In this document: positions 49,488 through 60,060 of the stretch, piece by piece
Layout: each line of letters starts with the position of its first letter
How positions within the stretch are numbered: the stretch's first letter is position 1
Origin: Bettongia penicillata ogilbyi
Lineage: Eukaryota > Chordata > Mammalia > Diprotodontia > Potoroidae
Length of the DNA stretch: 64,000 bases
Direction of reading: 5' to 3'
Assembly (NCBI GenBank): GCA_023548195.1
Contig: JAJHZJ010000221.1
Location: 434,001 to 498,000, forward strand
Made by a program: the position numbers and the translations under genes
The notes under the pieces: model-generated
Seen by the model: the letters and a program-made list of their open reading frames with translations, nothing else
What the model was told of the DNA's origin: nothing
Database searches by the model: none

Positions 49488-49740
49488 CAGGGGTTCTTAA
49501 CCTAAGGTCTGTGAACTTTTAAATGTACATATATACATATATGTGTGTATATACATATATGTGTGTGTATATGAATACATACATATATGTATACATATAT
49601 ATATATATACACATAACCCAATTTCAATATATTTGGTTTCCTTTGTAATATTGGGTATTTCGTTTTATGCATTTAAAAACACTCTTCTGAGAACGGATCC
49701 ATGGACCACACCCAATGGCCAAAGGAAACATTGGCCTACT
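49488..49740. mobile_element. Old DNA-transposon-like repeat with TA/TG-rich middle, copy 2
   Basis: Starts 'caggggttcttaacctaagg', then a 90-bp TA/TG microsatellite (49520-49612), then 'tttggtttcctttgtaata', 'tttatgcatttaaaaacac' and 'ggatccatggacc'. It is the same element as at 17376, with the microsatellite in the same internal place. Confidence 0.68.
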
Positions 49741-50811
49741 CGTGACATGACTGTGTAGAGATGATAACACCTTTGTATCACTCACTTCCCTGAGCTGTTC
49801 AAAAGATAATTCACTTCTAAATGGTTTCCTGAATAACCACTTCACATCAGAGGAAGAGGACACTATCTTTTTCCACCCAAGAAATTGTCTACTATATTTC
49901 AAATTGAACCACAATTTAAACTCCTAGAATTTAAAAGAATTTTTTCATTTGCCAAAAAGTAGCAGGAAGTAACAAATCTCATGCAGGATTTAAGAAACTG
50001 AAACAACTTGATCATTTAAAAAAACTCAAGACATAGCATCTCTGTTTCATTCTTTTAATTTCTAAACCAAGAACAACTATGTATTTTGGACCTCAAAAGA
50101 CCCCTGAATTTCCATAGGATCCTCTCCTGGCTACAGAAGGTATTCTGCAATATAGCATCAGTTATTTTCTGTTGGAATAAGTTCAACTCCTATTTTTATT
50201 TATTTATTTAATGCATGTGCATGAAGTTTAAAACAAGAATCAGCTCTTAAGTGTAGTGATTTCAGGTGGTGAATGGGAGTAGTGGTAAATCAAGTCAACA
50301 TACATAATTTCAGTATGGTTGGAAAAAATGGGCATGCTTTTCTTTCATGAGGTACTTGGAAATGTTTAGCCAATTAATTTCTAAATTAAGTATATACTTT
50401 CATTCTACTAGTTTAACAATGAGATCAATTTTCTCATCTTTGGAAAGCAAGTACATTCTGGTTCATGGGGTTGGATGAGGTTAAAGGGTCTAATTAGAAC
50501 ATAGTGGTCATTTCCATGCATGTGAGACACTCAACCCATGCTTTCCAAAAAAGCTGAACTCAAGTACCTTTCTAACAATGGAAAAATCTAAGAGGGCATA
50601 CCGAACATGGGAATGGATTGTTAATACATGAAAAATGAGATGGGAATGAATTCTTATTTTATAAAATATAGGTATTTTTTCCCTTTAAGAGAATTGCAGA
50701 GGGAATTTTTTATCTCTTGATTCGGAGAAATTACAAATTTCAAGCATACTTTATTCTAGGGGGATAAACAGATCTATGCAATGCAATAAAATGTTTCTGT
50801 TTCTTCACTAG
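49741..50811. other. Intron, no gene seen
   Basis: AT-rich, without clear repeats. A 50-bp block at 50473-50523 (ttggatgaggttaaagggtc, 'acatagtggtcatttccatg') has a relative at 52723-52774. Confidence 0.45.
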
Positions 50812-50918
50812 GTTATTTGGGAAATAAGCATTTTACTGACATTTTGTATGACTTGGTGACTTTGAACCTTGGAACAAACCACCTTCCTGAGGCTTGGCAA
50901 CACCTCATTCTGCCTGAA
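50812..50918 (+). CDS. SPEF2: SPEF2 coding exon (window exon 11)
   Basis: Acceptor 'tttcttcactag', donor 'gtaggt'. After two bases that complete a Gly codon (matching the phase 1 exon at 36526): YLGNKHFTDILYDLVTLNLG, then TNHLPEAWQHLILPE. The motif LNLGTN and the Trp/His pattern are characteristic of SPEF2 here. It leaves in phase 0, matching the exon at 58855. Confidence 0.9.
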
Positions 50919-51084
50919 GTAGGTTTCAATTGTATTTGGTGCATTGTCATTCTCTGAGTTTGAGAACATTAGATCTCTGTCTTCTTTTGTAAGTGAATTA
51001 TTACTTCTCAAGTAGGCAGTCTGGGACTAAAAGTTCATATGTTCCTGAAATAATAACTCTTTTACTCTACAAGGAGCTCTGAAA

Positions 51085-51310
51085 GACTGCCTGGTATATA
51101 GTGAATTAAGTGCAGGCCTGAGAATGAAGGGCCTAGTCCAATCTAGCCTCTGAAATTCCCTAGCAGTGTGACAATGAGCAAGCCACTTAATCCTCTTTGA
51201 GGCTCAATTTCTTCATTGGTAAAATGTAGACAATATCTGTAAATATCTATCTCAGAGGTGCTGTGAGGCCCATCCGAGGTAATGTACTTGAAGGAGCTGG
51301 CAAACTTTAA
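51085..51310 (+). repeat. MIR-type SINE next to the hAT MITE
   Basis: 'ggcctgagaatgaagggcc', 'gtgacaatgagcaagccac', 'tcttcattggtaaaatgtag', 'ctgtgaggcccatccgagg'. + orientation; the MITE at 51320 appears to have landed in or beside its tail. Confidence 0.64.
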
Positions 51311-51319
51311 AGTCTATGC

Positions 51320-51521
51320 TGGGGTTGTGAACCTGTAGCCTTAAGGCCACATGTGACCCTCCGGGTCCTCAAGTGCAGCCCTTTGACTAAATCCAGACTT
51401 CACAGAACAAGATCCCTTAATAAAAGGATTTGTTCTGAAAAACTTGAACTCAGTCAAAAGGTCATACCCGAGGACTTAGAAGGCCACATGTGGCCTTGAG
51501 GCTGCAGGTTCACCACCCCTG
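51320..51521. mobile_element. Palindromic hAT MITE, copy 2
   Basis: Same family as the copy at 6533: same core 'cccttaataaaaggatttg' and same inverted ends with 'ggccacatgtg'. The 8-bp target duplication is GTCTATGC (51312-51319) and GTCTATAT (51522-51529), as expected for hAT elements. No coding capacity. Confidence 0.8.
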
Positions 51522-51529
51522 GTCTATAT

Positions 51530-53229
51530 AAATGTCAGTTATCTTCCAGTGTTCTGTACTAAATCCCAATATATTTCAAGTTCCTATTTATTTATTTATC
51601 AAACCTTTTTGGGAATGCTTAATTTATAGAAGGAACTGTGTTGGAAAGATTAATGAATGATAAAGAACCCTCAGAGGGCTTACTATCTTATAGGATAGAT
51701 AGGAAAAATATACAGTTAACATTAATACAGGAATATGGAAGAACAAAAGGAAAGTACATAGCATTATATAAATGATAGGAGAGGTCGCTTCTACCAGGTA
51801 AAATGAGGAAAGGTTTCATGAAGAAATGGATGTGTTTGGTGTGAAAAACTTATCTAACTCTCATTGGACAAATGTCTAGTCATATGTCCCTGTACAGAGA
51901 ATCTTATTTGTTCAGCCCTGTAGCAGAAACAGTATAGACTATATGGATGCCCAGGAAGTCTGAGCTTATGCTTCCTAAAGCGCAAGATTGACCATATCAC
52001 ACATATCCCTTCTTAAGAAACTTCTGAGGCTCCCGGTTACCTCTGGGATAAGAAACAAGGTCTGTGTTGATGATTCTGAAAACCCTTCACAATGTGACTC
52101 CAAGCTAATGTTTCAAACTGATTTCCCTTTTCTCCCCCCATGTATTCCATATTCATGGAAAACTGGTCTATTTGATGCTCACTGGTGATCACGGTCTCAT
52201 GAAACTGACATGAAAACTAGGTTTATCATGAGAGAAATGAACATGACTGTGGAATTCCATATGCATATCCATACAGAAATTTGCATTTTTATGACTGTAG
52301 GACAAAGGCAGAGGCACCAGAAATCTTCACCTAAAGGGACATGACATGGGAGGGGAAAAGGTGTAGTAAAGGTGGGAAAAGGACAAAACCTTTCCTGGGA
52401 AGGAGCAAGATGATGACAAAAGCAGCATTCTTTGCCCTTGGGAATTGCTAGAGTTGATAGGAGGGTCTGCTTATCTACAAGGGCCACACCTGCACAAGCA
52501 GGTTCTCAGCTTCCTGTACACTGACTGGCCCCTGTCTTGACTCCCAAGGGAGTCCAGTTTGGGATACAAACAACACATTAGGTCCTGTATGCTCCCAGTC
52601 CAGTGTTTCTGGAAAATACGACCACTCAAAAAGATAAGTTCAAGGGATCCCTTAACATTCTTCAACATTGTATAAGAACTTCCACCTCCATCTTCCATGC
52701 TTTGTACAGGTTTCCCATGCATTAGATGAGGTAGCAGCGTCTAATTACCACATAGTGGTCATTTACATGCATGTTCTCGTTTCCATGTCTTAGCATTTCT
52801 AGCTCCCTTCCAAGGTTAACTCAGGTGTCTCTTCCTATTCAAGGGCCTTCCTCTTCACCTCTCCCCCATTTTTTTCCATTCTATAAACAAATTACTTTGT
52901 ACATACTTTGTGTTTTCATTTCCATGTACATGGCGTATCTGTCCTTCCTGCCCCCTTCACTAGACTATGAGCTGTTTTAGGGCCAGAATTGTTTATTTCT
53001 GCCTTCATATTCCCAATGTTGAATTAAATCAGAGAAAGGAAGAGAGACACCTCTTCCCCTGAGACAGGAAAGAAAAACTACATAGACTGAATTGTGGAGA
53101 CACAACTGAACAAACTCATATTGGGTAGCCTAGCTCTTCTCAGTTATGTAGGCAATGAGATCATCTATAGACAATGAAGGCAGCACAGTTGTATTTGAGG
53201 ACTTGAGAAGGAAAATAATTTCTCTAGGA
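51530..53229. other. Intron, no gene seen
   Basis: L2-like words at 51600-52130 ('tgaccatatcacacatatcc', 'ggctcccggttacctctgg'). 52190-52720 is unrecognised and more GC-rich than its surroundings. No exon-like open frame with splice sites. Confidence 0.4.
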
Positions 53230-53495
53230 AATAGACAACTAAGTGGTTTAGTGGACACAATACTGGAGTCAGAAAGACCTGAATTCAAATCCAACCTCAG
53301 AACACTTACTAATTTGGTGACTCTGGGCAAGTCATTTAACCTCCATCTGCCTCAGTTTCCTCAACTGTAAATAGAGATAATACTAGCACCTTCTTCACAG
53401 GCTTGTTGTGAAAATCACATGAGATAATAACTGTAAGGTACTTAGCACAGTACCTAGCACATAGAAGGCAATAATAAACACTTATTCCTTCCCTC
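53230..53495 (+). repeat. CORE-SINE, near full length
   Basis: 'gacaactaagtggtttagtg', 'gaattcaaatccaacctcag', 'tctgggcaagtcatttaacc', 'cacaggcttgttgtgaaaa', 'gtacctagcacatagaaggc'. + orientation. Confidence 0.8.
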
Positions 53496-53739
53496 CCTTG
53501 GGAAAATCAATAGGGGGAAATTAAATATTTATAAAGGGATTGCTGAGTAGCCGTCAGGGGGCAGTAGAAATTATGTAGTAGTTTTCCAGTCTTGGAAAAG
53601 AGAATGATAAAAATGAATAGTGGGGTGGCCATCAGAAAAGTAGGAAGAATGTAAGAAGTTCAGGTAAATAGTGGGAGAAAGTGTATTCAGTTATACTAAT
53701 AAGAAGAAACCAAGGAATTGAAGGAGGATAATATAGCAG

Positions 53740-54316
53740 GTAGTTTTTTGTTATCTATTGTTTTCAACATTCACTTCCATAAGATTTTGAGTTCCAAATT
53801 TTCTCCCCCTCCACCACCCCAAGATGGCAAGCAGTCTGTTATATGGTCTGCATATGCATTCACATTAAACATATTTTTACATTACTCATATTGTAAAGAG
53901 AATTAGAATCAATGGGAGGAACCCCAAAACAGAAGAAACAAAAAAAAAAAAAAAGAGAGCAAATAGTATGTTTCCATCTGCATTCAGACTCCATAGTTCC
54001 TTTTCTGGATGTGGATAGCATTTTCCATCGTGAGTCTTTTGGAATTGTCTTAGATCCTTGCATTGCTGAAAAGAGCAAAGTCTATCCAAGTCAGTCATTG
54101 CACAATGTGACTGTCACTGTGTACAGTGTTCTCTTGTTTCTGCACATTTTACTCAGCATCAGTTCCTATAAGCCTCTCCAGGTTTTTCTGAAATGTGCCT
54201 GCTCATCATTTCTTATAGCACAATAGTATTCCATTACATTCAAATACCACAACTTGCTCAGCCATTCCTCAACTGATAGGCATCCCCCCGATTTCCATTC
54301 TTGGCCACCAGAAAAA
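53740..54316 (-). mobile_element. 5'-truncated L1, end of ORF2 and 3' UTR
   Basis: Read on the - strand, the right end codes for the C-terminal L1 ORF2 sequence (EWKSGGCLSVEEWLSKLWYL then YYCAIRNDEQAHF). It is followed by a 3' UTR with 'ggggagaaaatttggaactcaa' type sequence like that at the end of the half-L1 near 58150. The left end (3' end of the element) is close to a T-run near 53742. Frames are broken; this is a dead fragment. Confidence 0.8.
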
Positions 54317-54529
54317 GTGCTAGCAGATAACTTTTTTAAGGAAAGCCAACAAAGGCTGAAATTAATAATAGCAATAACCCTTAAATAGCACTTTAAAGTT
54401 GGCAAAGGACTTTGTTTACATTATTTCATTTGATTCCCAAGAATGACTTATATTTGTGGAAAATAAAAAAAACACTATCCATTATATCTAAATGTATATT
54501 TAACACTGTTTAAAGAAATGTACAGTTTG

Positions 54530-54700
54530 ACACAATGGAGTTCTGGGTCTTGAGTCAAACAAAGAACCAGTGTTTAAGTCTTAACTCTGCTAATTCTGTG
54601 ACATTGTTCAATTCATTTAACCTCTATCTCAATTTCCTCATTTGTAAAATTTGGAGGTGAGACTATGTGACCTGCCAGTTCTAAATATGTGATCTCTTGA
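54530..54700 (+). repeat. MIR-type SINE
   Basis: 'gttctgggtcttgagtcaa', 'tctcaatttcctcatttgta', 'gtgacctgccagttctaaa'. Diverged, + orientation. Confidence 0.6.
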
Positions 54701-55703
54701 ATCTTTATATTTGACCATTTACAAATCTCCAGGAATAGGCCCTCACTCATAAGGGCTGTAGAGTTCAACATTTAATTGAATAAGTTTTAAAAATAGAGAT
54801 AAGTGGGGGTGGAGCCAAGATGGCAGAGTAGAAAGACACACATATACTAGCTCTTCCTCCACAGCCCATAAAATACCTGTAAAGAAAGACTCAACAAATT
54901 CTAGAGCAGCAGAAGCCCCAGAATACCAGAGTGGAGGAGATTTCCAGCCCAAGGTAACCTGAAGGGCCGACAGGAAACATCTGTCACATGGGACACAGAA
55001 CAGAGCCCAGCCCAGCTTTGGTCACACGGCATGGCTCTGGGAGGAGGACAAGAGCCGGCCTCGAGGACGGAATCCCCAGTTGCAGTACCAGCAGTTCGCA
55101 GATCCCTCAAACCACAGGCACCAAAGGTCAGCGACAGGGTTTTTTTCAGCTGGCCGAGAAGGGAGAAGGGCCTTCCCATAGCTCCAACCTCAGGCAGCAC
55201 ATCAGGCAGGGGGCAGCAGCTTCTACAGCAGCCCACATCCATTGTTGGATCGTAGAACCCCTGAGGGCACTGAGCAGCTGACTCTTTCCTCAGCCCTGTG
55301 TAGAGGCCTTGTCCCCATCTAATACTCCTAGGGGATTTGAGCAGCTGATCTTTATCTCACACTGAATGGCGGCCCTGCCCCTGCAGCTTATCTGAATCTC
55401 AGCCCCCAGCGCTGTCTTGGCAGAAATGGAAGCGAGGTGGTTGTGAAGAGGAAACTCTATTACTCAGATTCTGGGCACAAAAATCTCTACTTGCTCCCAG
55501 ACCAGTGTACACGCTTGATTGTGCCACCTTGGAGGAACTGGATCTTACAGACCCCCAGAGTGTACCCTACTCTGGACAAAGGACCCAAAAGTCAAGTAAC
55601 TGGTTGGGAAAAATGCCCAAAAAGGGTGAAAATATAAGACTATAGAAGGTTCCTTTCTTGGTGAACAGATATCTTCTCCCATCCTTTTGGATGAGGAAGA
55701 ACA

Positions 55704-56705
55704 ATGCTTACATTAGGGAAAGACATAAAAGTCAAGGCTTCTGTATCCCAAACATTCAAAATAAATATTCAATGGTCTCGGGCCATGGAAGAGCTCAAAA
55801 AGGATTTTGCAAATCAAGTAAGAGAGGTGGAGGAAAAATTGGGAAGAGAAATGAGAGAGATACAAGAAAATAATGAAAAATGGGTCAACAACTTGCTAAA
55901 GGAGACCCCAAAAAATGCTGAAGAAAATAACACCTTGAAAAATAGGCTCACTCAATTGGCAAAAGAGATTCAAAAAGCCAATGAGGAGAAGAATGCTTTA
56001 AAAAGCAGAATGAGCCAAATGGAAAAGAAACTTCAAAAGCTCACTGAAGAAAATAGTTCTCTCAAAATTAGAATGGAACAGATGGAGGCTAATGACTTTC
56101 TGAGAAACCAAGAAATCACCAAAAAAAACCAAAAGAATGAAAAAATGGAAGAGAATGTGAAATATCTCATTGGAAAAATAACCGACCTGGAAAATAGATC
56201 CAGGAGAGACAACTTAAAAATTATGGGACTACCTGAAAGCCATGATCAAAAAAAGAGCCTAGACATCATCTTTCATGAAATTATCAAGGAAAATTTCCCT
56301 GATATTCTAGAACAAGGGGGCAAAATAAATATTGAAAGACTCCACCGATCACCTCCTGAAAGAAATCCAAAAGGAGAAACTCCTAGGAACCTTGTAGCCA
56401 AATTCCAGAGTTCCCAGATCAAGGAGAAAATATTGCAAGCAGTTAGAAAGAAACAATTCCAGTATTGTGGAAATACAATCAGGATAACACAAGACCTAAC
56501 AGGTTCTACATTAAGGGATCAAAGGGCATGAAATATGATATTCCAGAAGTCAAAGGAACTAGGACTAAAACCAAGAATCTCCTATCCAATAAAACTGAGT
56601 ATATACATCATGGGAAAAAATTGGTCTTTCAATGAAATAGAGGACTTTCAAGCATTCTTGATGAGAAGACCAGAGCTGAAAAGAAAATTTGACTTTCAAA
56701 CATAA
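55704..56705 (+). pseudogene. L1/HAL1 ORF1 with one nonsense codon
   Basis: L1 ORF1 proteins are RNA-binding chaperones with coiled coil, RRM and C-terminal domain. The ATG at 55704 opens a frame with a long coiled coil rich in Glu/Lys/Asn (about residues 30-150), then LENRSRRDNLKIMGLPE of the RRM start and RLHRSPPERNPKGETPR of the conserved core. TGA at 56529 falls where the family has Trp (RDQRA*). The same frame continues for about 57 codons (NMIFQKSKELGLKPRISYP...) to TAA at 56703. The real start might be the downstream ATG at 55785 (MEELKKDF). Confidence 0.82.
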
Positions 56706-57199
56706 GAATCAAGAGAAGCATGAAAATGTAAACAGGAAAGAGGAATCTTACTAAAGTTGAACCGTTTACATTCCTTCGTGGAAAGACAATATTTGTAACT
56801 CTTGAAACTTTTTTTCAGTATCTGGGTAGTTGGTGGGATTAAACACACACAGAGCACAGGGTGAGTTGAATAGGATGGGATCATATCTAAAAAAATGAAA
56901 TGAAGGGGTAAGAGAGGAATATATTAGGAGGAGAAAGGGAGAAATTGAATGAGGCAAATTATCTCTCATAAAAGAGTCAAGTAAAAGACTTTTCAGTGGA
57001 GGGGAAAAGGGGGGAGGTGAGAGAGAAAACATGAAGCTTACTCTCGTCACATTCGACTCAAGGAAGGAATAAAATGCACACTTATTTTGGTACCTATCTC
57101 ACAGTACAGGCAAATGAGGGAGAAGGGGATAAGCAATGTAGGAGGCTGATGGAAGGGAGGGCAAATGGGAAGAGAGAGCAATTAGAAGTCAACACTTTA

Positions 57200-57724
57200 A
57201 AAAAAAAAAAGGTTTTAATCACAAAAGGAAAAGCTAGTGGAGTCCTCAGCCTCACTGGGGTGCGAGGGGAGGCTTGGGCTCCAATGAGTGGGTTCCTGAG
57301 AACCACAATGACTGAATCCCCTCTCAGGAAGATCTTGGAAATGTAACGATCTTTGTTCACTGGTTTGGACTTTTTCTTGCCTTTGCCACTTTTGGGTACC
57401 TCTGTCCACGTCTCCTTCACAAAGTTCTCCAAGACCATGTTGCGGTGCCTGTCAAAGGCCTTCACTCGGCCCAGAAGCTTTCTGTTGTTGCAACAGTTGA
57501 TGAGGACCTGGGTGGTGTTCTTCACTGACTGAGTGAGCACTGACAGGGGCCCGGTGTTGAACTCTTCCTCTTCGCACTTCTGCAGCTCCTCAGGGGTCAT
57601 CTCACCCTTGCGCTTGTTTAGGAGACTCATGGTAGCGGCGGCCCTTCGGTCCTTTGTAGTCCTGCCTTCCTCATGCTGCGGCTGCCTCTGTGCTCTGGCT
57701 CCGCTGTCTCTGCTGCCCCGAATA
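57200..57724 (-). pseudogene. SNRPD2: SNRPD2 (Sm D2) processed pseudogene
   Basis: An intronless copy of the spliceosomal core protein Sm D2 is on the - strand. Its ATG is at 57630 and reads [19 protein letters not shown], then [34 protein letters not shown] and [20 protein letters not shown]. Compared with the very conserved mammalian protein it has several substitutions and one extra residue (Phe in ENFVKE). The last codons are altered (NPLIGAQ) and the normal stop is lost, so the frame runs on into the flanking LINE. The copy lies in the 3' part of a half-L1 and is bracketed by a near-perfect target-site duplication (AGAAGTCAACACTT at 57184 and AGAAGTCAACACTCTT at 57725). Intronless structure, changed end and TSD make it a retrocopy, not the parent gene. 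Confidence 0.88.
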
Positions 57725-58303
57725 GAAGTCAACACTCTTGAGGAGGGACAAAGTCTAAAGAGAGAACAGAAGAAATGAGGGACAGGATAGGATGGAGGGA
57801 AGTATGGTTAGTCTTACACAACACAACTATTATGGAAGTCATTTGCAAAACTATACAGATATGACCTATATTGAATTGCTTGCCTTCCCAAAGGGGATGG
57901 GTGGGGAGGGAGGGAGAAAGAGAAGTTAGAACTCTAGTTTTAGGAACAACTGTTGAGTATTGTTCTTGCATACAACTAGAAAATAAGAAATACAGGTAAT
58001 GGGGTGTAGAAATTTATCTTTCCCTACAGGACAAAAAAGAAGATGGGGATAAGGGAAGTGAGAGATGTTAGAAGGGAGGGCAGATTGGTGATAGGGGCAA
58101 TTAGAATGCTCGGCATTTTGTGGTGGGGAGAGGGGAGAAATGGGGAGAAAATTTGGAACTCAAAATTTTGTGGAAATGAATGTTGAAAACTTAAGTTAAT
58201 AAAAAAATAAAAATAAAGATAAACTGAGTTTAAGCTCAGATCTCATTGTTGTTACTATAGGACTGAACAAATGAAATTATACTATTTTATACTAGTATAC
58301 TAC

Positions 58304-58436
58304 ATTATACTAGTTCCATAACTAGACATTTTTCAGTAAAATGAATTTCCCCCCACCAAAAATTAATACTAGATTATACTAGTTCCATAACTAGACATTT
58401 TTCAGTATAATTCCTTCCCCCACCAAAAAGTAGAGA
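58304..58436 (+). repeat. 69-bp tandem duplication
   Basis: The stretch from 58304 (attatactagttccataac, 'tagacatttttcagta', 'ccccaccaaaaa') recurs at 58373 with a few differences. It lies about 90 bp beyond the right end of the half-L1. Confidence 0.85.
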
Positions 58437-58854
58437 CCAAATAGCAAGAGATGACTCCTTTGCCCCTGGATACTGCCTGCCCTGTAGACCTGCAGCTACT
58501 GTCTTTCCACTTTTGCATTGGAAGGACAAAATGATGACTGGATTTTCATGAAAGACCAGCAAACTTACAAATGAATCAGTTACAAAAAGCAAAACATGGG
58601 TGCTTTACAGACTCCATCAGGTGAAAAGAGCAATGACATTGTGCAATTTAGGGCAGTCTGTAATCTCTGTCATAAAAATCCAAGTTTCTTTATTAGATCT
58701 CTTTGGCATTTAAAATGATATAACAAATATTTCAAGAAATCATCTCACTGATGGTCTATAAAATAATGTAGCCCCTATTAATATTAGTAAATTTAATATA
58801 AAATAAAAATAAATCAAGATAAAATCTAATGATGTTTTCTCTTTTTTCTTACAG

Positions 58855-59037
58855 TTACAAGAGCTTACATCTTTATTAACAGTGAATTCAGAGTTTGTTG
58901 ACTGGCGCAAATTTTTATTAGTCGTTTCACAACCTTGGCCACTCCCATCCGAGGAAGAACTTCTTGAAACACTGAAAAGATTTAAGGCAATTGATGAAGC
59001 TGAAAAGGGCACAGTTACTCTGGAGCAGTATGAACAG
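58855..59037 (+). CDS. SPEF2: SPEF2 coding exon with degenerate EF-hand (window exon 12)
   Basis: Acceptor 'cttttttcttacag', donor 'caggttcct' (GT present, rest non-consensus). The 61 codons read LQELTSLLTVNSEFVDWRKF, LLVVSQPWPLPSEEELLETL, KRFKAIDEAEKGTVTLEQYE Q. The stretch from FKAIDEAEKG looks like an EF-hand loop, but positions 3, 5 and 12 (Ala, Lys, Gln) are not usual calcium ligands, so a structural, non-calcium EF-hand is likely. No later SPEF2 exon was found up to 64000. Confidence 0.9.
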
Positions 59038-59049
59038 GTTCCTTATGCT

Positions 59050-59108
59050 CTCTTAATACATACATACATATATGTGTGTGTATATATATATGTGTATATT
59101 TTTTTTTC
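59050..59108. repeat. TA/TG microsatellite right after SPEF2 window exon 12
   Basis: Starts about 20 bp past the donor at 59038: 'acatacatacatatatgtg', (TA)n, then a T-run to 59108. Confidence 0.9.
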
Positions 59109-59257
59109 ATTGGGAGATAGACAGGAATAGTGGATAAAGAACTAGATTTAAAGTCAGATAGACTTGGTTTCAAATCATGCCTCTAATACACATCTGTTAT
59201 ATGACCCCAGCAAATCACTTAAGCACTCAGTTTCTCGGTTAAGTTAACGAGTATTTA

Positions 59258-59510
59258 TTAAGAGGCAGCTAGGTGGCTCAGTGGATAGTGTTGGACCTGG
59301 GATGAGTAAGACCTGAATTCAAATCCAGCCACTGACACTCATTAGCTGTGTGACCCTGGGCAAGTCACTTAACCCCTATTTGCCTTAATCTAGCGCAAAA
59401 GGAAATGGCAAACCCCTCTAGTATCTTTGCCAAGAAAACCTCCTAGACAGCACTGGTATACTATGGTCCACAGGGTCACAAAGAGTCAGACAAAACTGAA
59501 CAACAGTGTG
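59258..59510 (+). repeat. MAR1-type CORE-SINE with RTE tail
   Basis: Close to consensus: 'ggcagctaggtggctcagtg', 'gaattcaaatccagcc', 'tgtgaccctgggcaagtcac', 'ggaaatggcaaacccctc', 'gggtcacaaagagtcagac'. + orientation. It lies 220 bp after the last SPEF2 exon in the window. Confidence 0.86.
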
Positions 59511-60060
59511 CAAAACACTGTGCTAAACCCTGATAATACTAATTTTAAAAAGACCCCAAACAGTCCCAGCTCTCCAGGATCTCACAGTCTAATGGGGGAG
59601 ACAATGTGCCAACAGCTATGTACATACAAGATATGTACACAGTAAATTGGAGCTTATCGATGGAGAGAAGTCATTAACTTTAAGGCAAATCAGGAAAGGC
59701 ATAAAAGGAAAATCAGGAAATCATAGAAGATGGGATTTTAGCTGAGGCTTAAAGATAGCCAGGGAAGCCAGGAAGTAGAGACGAGGAGGAAGAGAATTCA
59801 GGGATGAGAGAAATCCAGTGGAAATGCATGGAGTGAGGAAATGAAGTATCTTATTCAAGGAAAAGGGAAGAGGCCAGTGTAAGTGGATCACAGAGAAGGG
59901 GATGAGGGAAGTGAGGTGTAAGAATCCTGGAAAGGTAGAAAGAGGACAAGTTATAAATGGCATTGAAGACCAAACGGAAGATATTTGATACTGAAGGTAA
60001 TACTGGAACCACTGAAATTTATTAAATATACAAGGGGAAGGGAGGGAATGAGATAAAGTT
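59508..60060. repeat. L2-tail-like and related old repeat sequence
   Basis: Begins 'actgtgctaaaccctgata' and 'cagtctaatgggggagac', the common marsupial L2/THER1 3' end. It goes on with 'gccagggaagccaggaagt' and 'cactgaaatttattaaat'. Similar tails lie at 3450-3560, 4985-5110, 5862-5962 and 11245-11400. Non-coding. Confidence 0.5.

Larger units (their letters stand above)
54803..58209 (+). mobile_element. Half-L1 (HAL1-like, ORF1-only) retrotransposon
   Basis: The element starts with the marsupial L1-type 5' UTR signature (gggggtggagccaagatgg), has an L1 ORF1 at 55704, no ORF2, and then a G/A-rich 3' UTR ending in 'gttaataaaaaaataaaaa'. The candidate target-site duplication is AAAATAGAGATAA (54790-54802) and AAAATAAAGATAA (58210-58222). 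Nothing between the end of ORF1 (56705) and the tail codes for endonuclease or reverse transcriptase, so the element fits the HAL1 class, which depends on L1 enzymes in trans. An SNRPD2 retrocopy interrupts the 3' UTR. Confidence 0.82.

Noticed and set aside
55658..55873. 71-codon frame starting MRKNNAYIRERHK
   Set aside because: Shadow frame of L1 ORF1 (55704); the coiled-coil frame is the conserved one.
57094..57735. 213-codon - strand frame as a novel gene
   Set aside because: It is the SNRPD2 retrocopy plus 5' UTR readthrough at one end and L1-derived sequence at the other.
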